Assembly (NCBI GenBank): GCA_030612965.1 | Contig: JAUWMW010000102.1 | Coordinates: 1 to 8,008 of the forward strand | Source: a bacterium | GTDB taxonomy: Bacteria; Zixibacteria; MSB-5A5; GN15; FEB-12 | DNA length: 8,008 bases | Direction: 5' to 3' | Shown here: piece after piece, positions 5,048 through 8,008 of the stretch | Layout of the letters: each line of letters opens with the position of its first letter | How positions within the stretch are numbered: position 1 is the stretch's first letter | Translations under genes and position numbers: made by a program | The notes under the pieces: generated by a model | Seen by the model: only the letters and a program-made list of their open reading frames with translations | What the model was told of the DNA's origin: nothing | The model's database searches: none

Positions 5048-6135
5048 TGCATATCAAATCTCTTTCTGTTAATGGCTTTCGAAATCTCTCTTTGCTCAAT
5101 GTCGAATTTGCCGCAGGAGTGAATATTTTCGTTGGTGATAATGGCTCAGGGAAAACCAATCTACTCGAAGCTATCCATGTTCTCTGTCTCGGTCGTTCCC
5201 AACGGAGCGCTGGCGACCAGGTCATACTGAACAACCACAGTGATGTCTACCGATTGGAGGGGCAGCTTATAGGTGATAATGGGACGTTTGACATTACCTC
5301 CGGCTATCAACGTGGTGGTCGCAAGAAATTGACCATTGACGGTTTGCCTGCTCGGCTGTCGGAACTGTACGATCGTATCAGTATCGCTTCGTCCGGACCG
5401 GAGGATACCACCATCCTCTCCGGGTCACCATCGCAACGGCGGACTTTTCTGGATATTTACATCAGCCAGTTGACAAGGACCTATCTAAGCAATCTAAGTG
5501 ATTATCAACGCGCTCTGGCGCAGAAGAACGCCGCCTTGAAAGCCGAACGGGACGCCACCCCTTTTGACTCGATCCTGGTCGAAGTGGGTAGTCGCATCAT
5601 AAGGGAGCGGTGCTTATTCTTGAGCCGGTTAGGTTTGGTGGCAGGCCGGTATTATGAGAAGTTGTCGGGCAGTGAGGAGTTGACCATACAATACCGACCA
5701 TCGGTTAATTTCGATCAAAATCAGCATGATCTCAAGGACATCGCCGCAAATATGGAGACCCGTCTGAGGGAGATGCAGCACCGGGAGAGGGTGATGAAAA
5801 CCGCTATCCTGGGGCCACATCGCGATGATATCTACTTTGCCATTGGAGGCCTTCCGGCGCGAAGTCACGGCTCTCAGGGCCAATGGCGTTCGGCTGCTAT
5901 AGCCTTAAAGCTCGCCGTATACCGACTCTTAAAAGAACGTCGTGAGCAAACCCCCATATTGCTCCTGGATGAAGTCTTCGCAGAGCTTGACCAAAAGCGG
6001 GCTACAGCCCTGATTGAAGCATTTAGTGATTTCGGCCAGCTTTTTCTTACCACCGCCTTGACACCTCCGGAGTTGCTGAAGCAGCAGGGACGAATCTTCA
6101 CGGTCGTTGACGGAACAATAGCGGTGGACAACTGA
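5047..6135 (+). CDS. recF: DNA replication and repair protein RecF
   Basis: RecF is an SMC-like ATPase that, with RecO and RecR, loads RecA at gaps and helps restart stalled forks. From ATG 5047 the product has 362 residues, the usual size. It begins MHIKSLSVNGFRNL, the family pattern. Walker A is GDNGSGKT (30-37). SGPEDTTILSGSPSQRRTFLD (117-135) matches the RecF core, and GPHRDD (256-261) is conserved. The ABC-type signature is SHGSQGQWRSAAIALKLA (273-290). Walker B is ILLLDE (304-309) with the D-loop AELD (312-315). A GTG at 5038 would add three residues but begins inside the start-site hairpin and is not needed by the family alignment. There is no strong ribosome binding site. The downstream ABC gene starts 1 nt after the stop codon. 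Confidence 0.96.
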   Translation: MHIKSLSVNGFRNLSLLNVEFAAGVNIFVGDNGSGKTNLLEAIHVLCLGRSQRSAGDQVILNNHSDVYRLEGQLIGDNGTFDITSGYQRGGRKKLTIDGLPARLSELYDRISIASSGPEDTTILSGSPSQRRTFLDIYISQLTRTYLSNLSDYQRALAQKNAALKAERDATPFDSILVEVGSRIIRERCLFLSRLGLVAGRYYEKLSGSEELTIQYRPSVNFDQNQHDLKDIAANMETRLREMQHRERVMKTAILGPHRDDIYFAIGGLPARSHGSQGQWRSAAIALKLAVYRLLKERREQTPILLLDEVFAELDQKRATALIEAFSDFGQLFLTTALTPPELLKQQGRIFTVVDGTIAVDN

Positions 6136-6136
6136 G

Positions 6137-7186
6137 ATGCCTGAGCTACTACTGAAAAACGTGAGCAAGAACTTCGGCGCCACCAGAGTGCTTGAAGATA
6201 TTTCGCTAACCTTGGCCGACGGTGAGTTGTTGGTGCTGTTAGGGCCGTCCGGGTGCGGCAAGACAACCATTCTCCGCCTAATCGCCGGTTTGGAGACACT
6301 TGACCGGGGACAGATATTCATGGGTGAAACGCGCATCGACCAAATGCGTCCCAGAGATCGACAGGTTGCCATGGTCTTCCAGAACTACGCCCTCTATCCG
6401 CACCTCACCGTTGAGAAGAACCTGGCCTTTCCACTCAAAGTGGCCGGAGTGGCTAGGGATGAAATTCGCCGACGCGTCCGCCAGACGGCGCAGATGCTTG
6501 GGCTGGGGGATCGTATGCAGGAAAGACCAAGCGCCCTCTCCGGCGGCCAGCGCCAACGAGTAGCCCTGGGTCGCGCTATCATCCGAGAGCCAACCCTCTT
6601 TCTTCTTGATGAACCTCTGTCCAATCTCGACGCCGACCTGCGGGCCAGGATGCGTCGGGAGATTGTCAGGCTGCAAAGGGAACTGAACGTAACGACCGTC
6701 TATGTCACTCACGATCAAACCGAAGCTCTGACGATGGCTGACCGGATAGCTGTCCTGCACGAGGGTCGCCTGCTGCAAGTGGGCACGCCGGAGCAACTGT
6801 ACCGTGATCCGGGCTGTCTAATGGTTGCCGAGTTCATCGGCCAACCGCGATTGAATGTGATCAGTTGTGAGAACATCAGGACAGCCCGTGATCTCTTCGC
6901 ACGCGAGCAGTCCATTAGCGCGCAGCTTCCGGATTCCGGTCCGGTATCAGTAGGGATCAGACCGGAAGCGATCTGTCTTAATGAACCGGAAGGTTTTCAG
7001 GGAGAAGTAATCGGCTGTGAGTACTTGGGCAACCACTACGTCATAGCGCTGAGTTGGCGAGATCACAACTTAACGGTTTCCGGCTCGAACATTCAACTGG
7101 CGGTCGGCCAAACTGTAGGCTTCTCGGTTGTACCGGAGAAGATTCTGTTCTTTTCGGCGTCAAGTGGTATACGTATCAGGCTATAA
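6137..7186 (+). CDS. ABC transporter ATP-binding protein, MalK/UgpC-type
   Basis: This 349-residue protein is the ATPase subunit of an ABC importer of the MalK/UgpC/PotA type, driving solute uptake from the cytoplasmic face of the inner membrane. Walker A is GPSGCGKT (36-43) and the Q-loop is VFQNYALYPHLTV (Gln82). The signature is LSGGQRQRVALGRA (134-147), Walker B is LFLLDEP (154-160) and the switch histidine is His192 in VTHDQTEA. Residues from about 235 to 349 form the C-terminal TOBE/OB-type regulatory region, with VGIRPE (272-277) as its usual motif. Everything needed for ATP hydrolysis is present. No permease or binding protein is encoded nearby, so the substrate is open (sugar, glycerol phosphate, polyamine or anion). 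It may serve permeases encoded elsewhere, as shared MsmK-like ATPases do. The start follows the recF stop after 1 nt, with GGTGG at 6123-6127, implying translational coupling. gyrB often occupies this position. Confidence 0.93.
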   Translation: MPELLLKNVSKNFGATRVLEDISLTLADGELLVLLGPSGCGKTTILRLIAGLETLDRGQIFMGETRIDQMRPRDRQVAMVFQNYALYPHLTVEKNLAFPLKVAGVARDEIRRRVRQTAQMLGLGDRMQERPSALSGGQRQRVALGRAIIREPTLFLLDEPLSNLDADLRARMRREIVRLQRELNVTTVYVTHDQTEALTMADRIAVLHEGRLLQVGTPEQLYRDPGCLMVAEFIGQPRLNVISCENIRTARDLFAREQSISAQLPDSGPVSVGIRPEAICLNEPEGFQGEVIGCEYLGNHYVIALSWRDHNLTVSGSNIQLAVGQTVGFSVVPEKILFFSASSGIRIRL

Positions 7187-7552
7187 TAGTCCTGTTTCAG
7201 CCAATCTCACGGGGGCTATCTATCACGCCAAAATCCCCATTTGGATTTCCAGACTCAAGGTATCTCTTCCTGTGAGCCGTATAGTTCGGAAATACCACAA
7301 ATGGCGAGCGCTCCCCGTTGTGTTGCCGCCCCCACACTTAAGTGGTTGCGGTGTAGATTGTTAGGCTGGCATTGGCGGCCTTGTGGGCTCACTGCCGGGG
7401 TGTGGCGGCAACTGTGGATCACTCGGTTTTTGCTGTAAGCTCCGTTCTTCTTTCGCCTCGGACTGGCTCCTTGATTCCTTTCAGAAGATTGAACCGCCGC
7501 TTGACGAATATGCCGGCTCGGCAATATTTTCCCAAGCGGTCGAAAAAACCCC
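7187..7552. other. Non-coding stretch after the ABC gene
   Basis: No frame here resembles a protein and no clear T-run terminator was found for the recF-ABC unit. Visible structure: AAATCC/GGATTT (7231-7236 with 7243-7248), the palindrome GAGCGCTC (7306-7313), the palindrome CACTTAAGTG (7335-7344), and a 9-bp inverted pair GTTGCCGCC/GGCGGCAAC (7322-7330 with 7404-7412). The only strong element is the hairpin at 7497-7539. Convergent short frames on both strands look like chance. Confidence 0.5.
7497..7539. other. Two-tier hairpin just upstream of a promoter
   Basis: The outer arms CCGCTTG (7497-7503) and CAAGCGG (7533-7539) pair perfectly. After small internal loops, AATATGCCG (7507-7515) pairs with CGGC-A-ATATT (7519-7528), with one bulged A and the loop GCT. 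No T-run follows on either strand. It ends 13 nt before the -35 at 7553, so it could be an upstream operator, or the remains of a terminator or repeat. Confidence 0.55.
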
Positions 7553-7581
7553 TTGACTATAGGGCAAAACGGCTGTAAATT
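7553..7581 (+). promoter_or_regulatory. Sigma70-like promoter for the right-hand exported gene
   Basis: TTGACT (7553-7558, 5/6) and TAAATT (7576-7581) are separated by an ideal 17 nt. The predicted start near 7588 gives a leader of about 310 nt before the ATG at 7898. Confidence 0.65.
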
Positions 7582-7587
7582 AGTAAA

Positions 7588-7897
7588 GAATATCAGGATA
7601 CGAGTCTGCAATGCTGCCCGGCGCTCGGTAAACGACGCAGGGGTGTTCATCGGATGTGCACCGTCGCTGTGCGGCCAAACCTGAGGAATAGCATATCGAG
7701 ATATTCACGTAAAGTACCAACCAACTTAATTCAACTATGAGGAGTGATGTATGAGGTAATCCATTTCCGGTCGATGCTTGCTGACGTCGAGCGGGAACTG
7801 TTCTGAAGAGTAACAGAATCATCTATCAGCAGATACCACGTTACGAGTAACTAGCACTAATCACAGACTTACTGCACGCTTGCAGAGAGGTTATTAC
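7588..7897 (+). other. Long 5' leader with tiny ORFs
   Basis: About 310 nt lie between the predicted transcript start and the downstream ATG. The early part (7633-7666) can form a bulged stem (CGAC/GTCG plus GGTG/CACC). The middle has a strong Shine-Dalgarno sequence, GAGGAG (7739-7744), followed by very short ORFs. No known riboswitch core was recognised: the cobalamin, SAM, glycine and cyclic-di-GMP patterns known to me were looked for without a match. Confidence 0.4.
7747..7806 (+). CDS. Possible leader peptide, 19 residues
   Basis: ATG 7747 opens a 19-codon frame (MYEVIHFRSMLADVERELF) ending in TGA at 7804-7806. The GAGGAG at 7739-7744 is only 2 nt from this ATG. A second ATG at 7751 is better spaced (6 nt) but reads just ATG-AGG-TAA. 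No similarity to known leader peptides was recognised and there is no run of one amino acid. Translation is speculative; the frame would end 91 nt before the main gene. Confidence 0.2.
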   Translation: MYEVIHFRSMLADVERELF

Positions 7898-8008
7898 ATG
7901 CTAAAACTTTCAACAATGTTCAAGGTCTTGGTTGTGTCCGCCTTGGTGATGGGTTTCGGCTTGATGGTCATCGGAAGCGATGTCCCGACGCCGATCCAGC
8001 CCCTCCCT
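7898..8008 (+). CDS. Exported protein, N-terminal fragment
   Basis: ATG 7898 opens a frame that runs unbroken for 37 codons to the window edge. GAGG (7887-7890) lies 7 nt upstream, a good ribosome binding site. The first residues, MLKLSTMFKVLVV, and the hydrophobic core SALVMGFGLMVIG (14-26) read as a signal peptide or N-terminal anchor. SDVPTPIQPLP then begins a proline-rich mature region. A Met at codon 7 is a possible alternative start. The promoter at 7553 and the long leader lie upstream. Too little is visible to assign a function. Confidence 0.7.
   Translation, partial: MLKLSTMFKVLVVSALVMGFGLMVIGSDVPTPIQPLP

Noticed and set aside
7413..7421. TGTGGATCA as a DnaA box
   Set aside because: Isolated, two mismatches, far from the origin clusters; expected by chance.
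7497..7508. 12-nt identity CCGCTTGACGAA shared with 1981-1992
   Set aside because: One or more 12-nt matches are expected by chance in 8 kb, and the flanks differ.
7255..7650. 131-codon minus-strand frame
   Set aside because: No recognisable domain, no clear ribosome binding site, and it runs across the strong hairpin and the plus-strand promoter.
7588..7740. Known riboswitch in the leader
   Set aside because: Fragments such as GGTAAACGACGCAGG slightly recall cyclic-di-GMP or cobalamin elements, but the conserved cores and their order are missing.
7580..7822. 80-codon minus-strand frame in the leader
   Set aside because: No family resemblance; it is antisense to a leader that has its own promoter.
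1..8008. CRISPR array, tRNA, rRNA or insertion-sequence transposase
   Set aside because: No regularly spaced direct repeats, no cloverleaf or rRNA-like sequence, and no transposase-like frame were seen.

Overview
The window is a bacterial chromosomal replication-origin neighbourhood of moderate GC content. The core is dnaA, dnaN and recF, all on the plus strand. Upstream is an Mrp-family Fe-S carrier ATPase gene, and a MalK/UgpC-type ABC ATPase gene follows recF after 1 nt. The window edges cut two exported-protein genes: a secreted repeat protein on the minus strand at the left and a signal-peptide protein on the plus strand at the right. The organism cannot be named from this alone. The left gene resembles the large exported 'GGY..LGYT....D..LVR.D..GDTLW' propeller-type proteins common in the FCB group (Bacteroidetes, Zixibacteria and relatives). 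The rpmH-rnpA-yidC and gyrB neighbours typical of many origins are absent. An uncultured FCB-like lineage is therefore a guess, not a demonstration.

Layout: 1-253 (minus) is the 5' end of an exported protein gene, with a good sigma70-like promoter at 329-356 that carries a perfect 12-bp palindrome in its spacer. Positions 376-571 hold a non-coding, strongly folded block with imperfect terminal inverted repeats, possibly a small dispersed element. Positions 770-1834 are mrp, followed by a terminator-like structure. Positions 1911-2223 are the first origin segment, with a perfect DnaA box, several near-consensus boxes and two inverted repeats. dnaA occupies 2245-3609. Positions 3610-3879 are the second origin segment, with more degenerate DnaA boxes and an AT-rich tract containing a run that matches the DnaA-trio pattern. 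dnaN is at 3880-4992, recF at 5047-6135 (its start codon sits in an inverted repeat) and the ABC ATPase gene at 6137-7186. Positions 7187-7897 have no convincing long gene but contain a strong hairpin, a near-consensus promoter at 7553-7581 and a leader of about 310 nt. The exported protein gene begins at 7898.

How the genes work together: DnaA would bind both box clusters on either side of its own gene (a bipartite origin, as in Bacillus and Helicobacter) and open the AT-rich tract next to dnaN. DnaN is the sliding clamp and RecF acts in gap repair and fork restart. Mrp (Fe-S protein maturation) and the ABC ATPase (solute import) have no mechanistic link to replication.

Most of the window is ordinary housekeeping sequence. 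The points most worth a second look are the DnaA-trio-like element, the structured 196-bp block, an Mrp lacking the family's CxxC motif, the recF start hairpin, and the long leader with tiny ORFs at the right.
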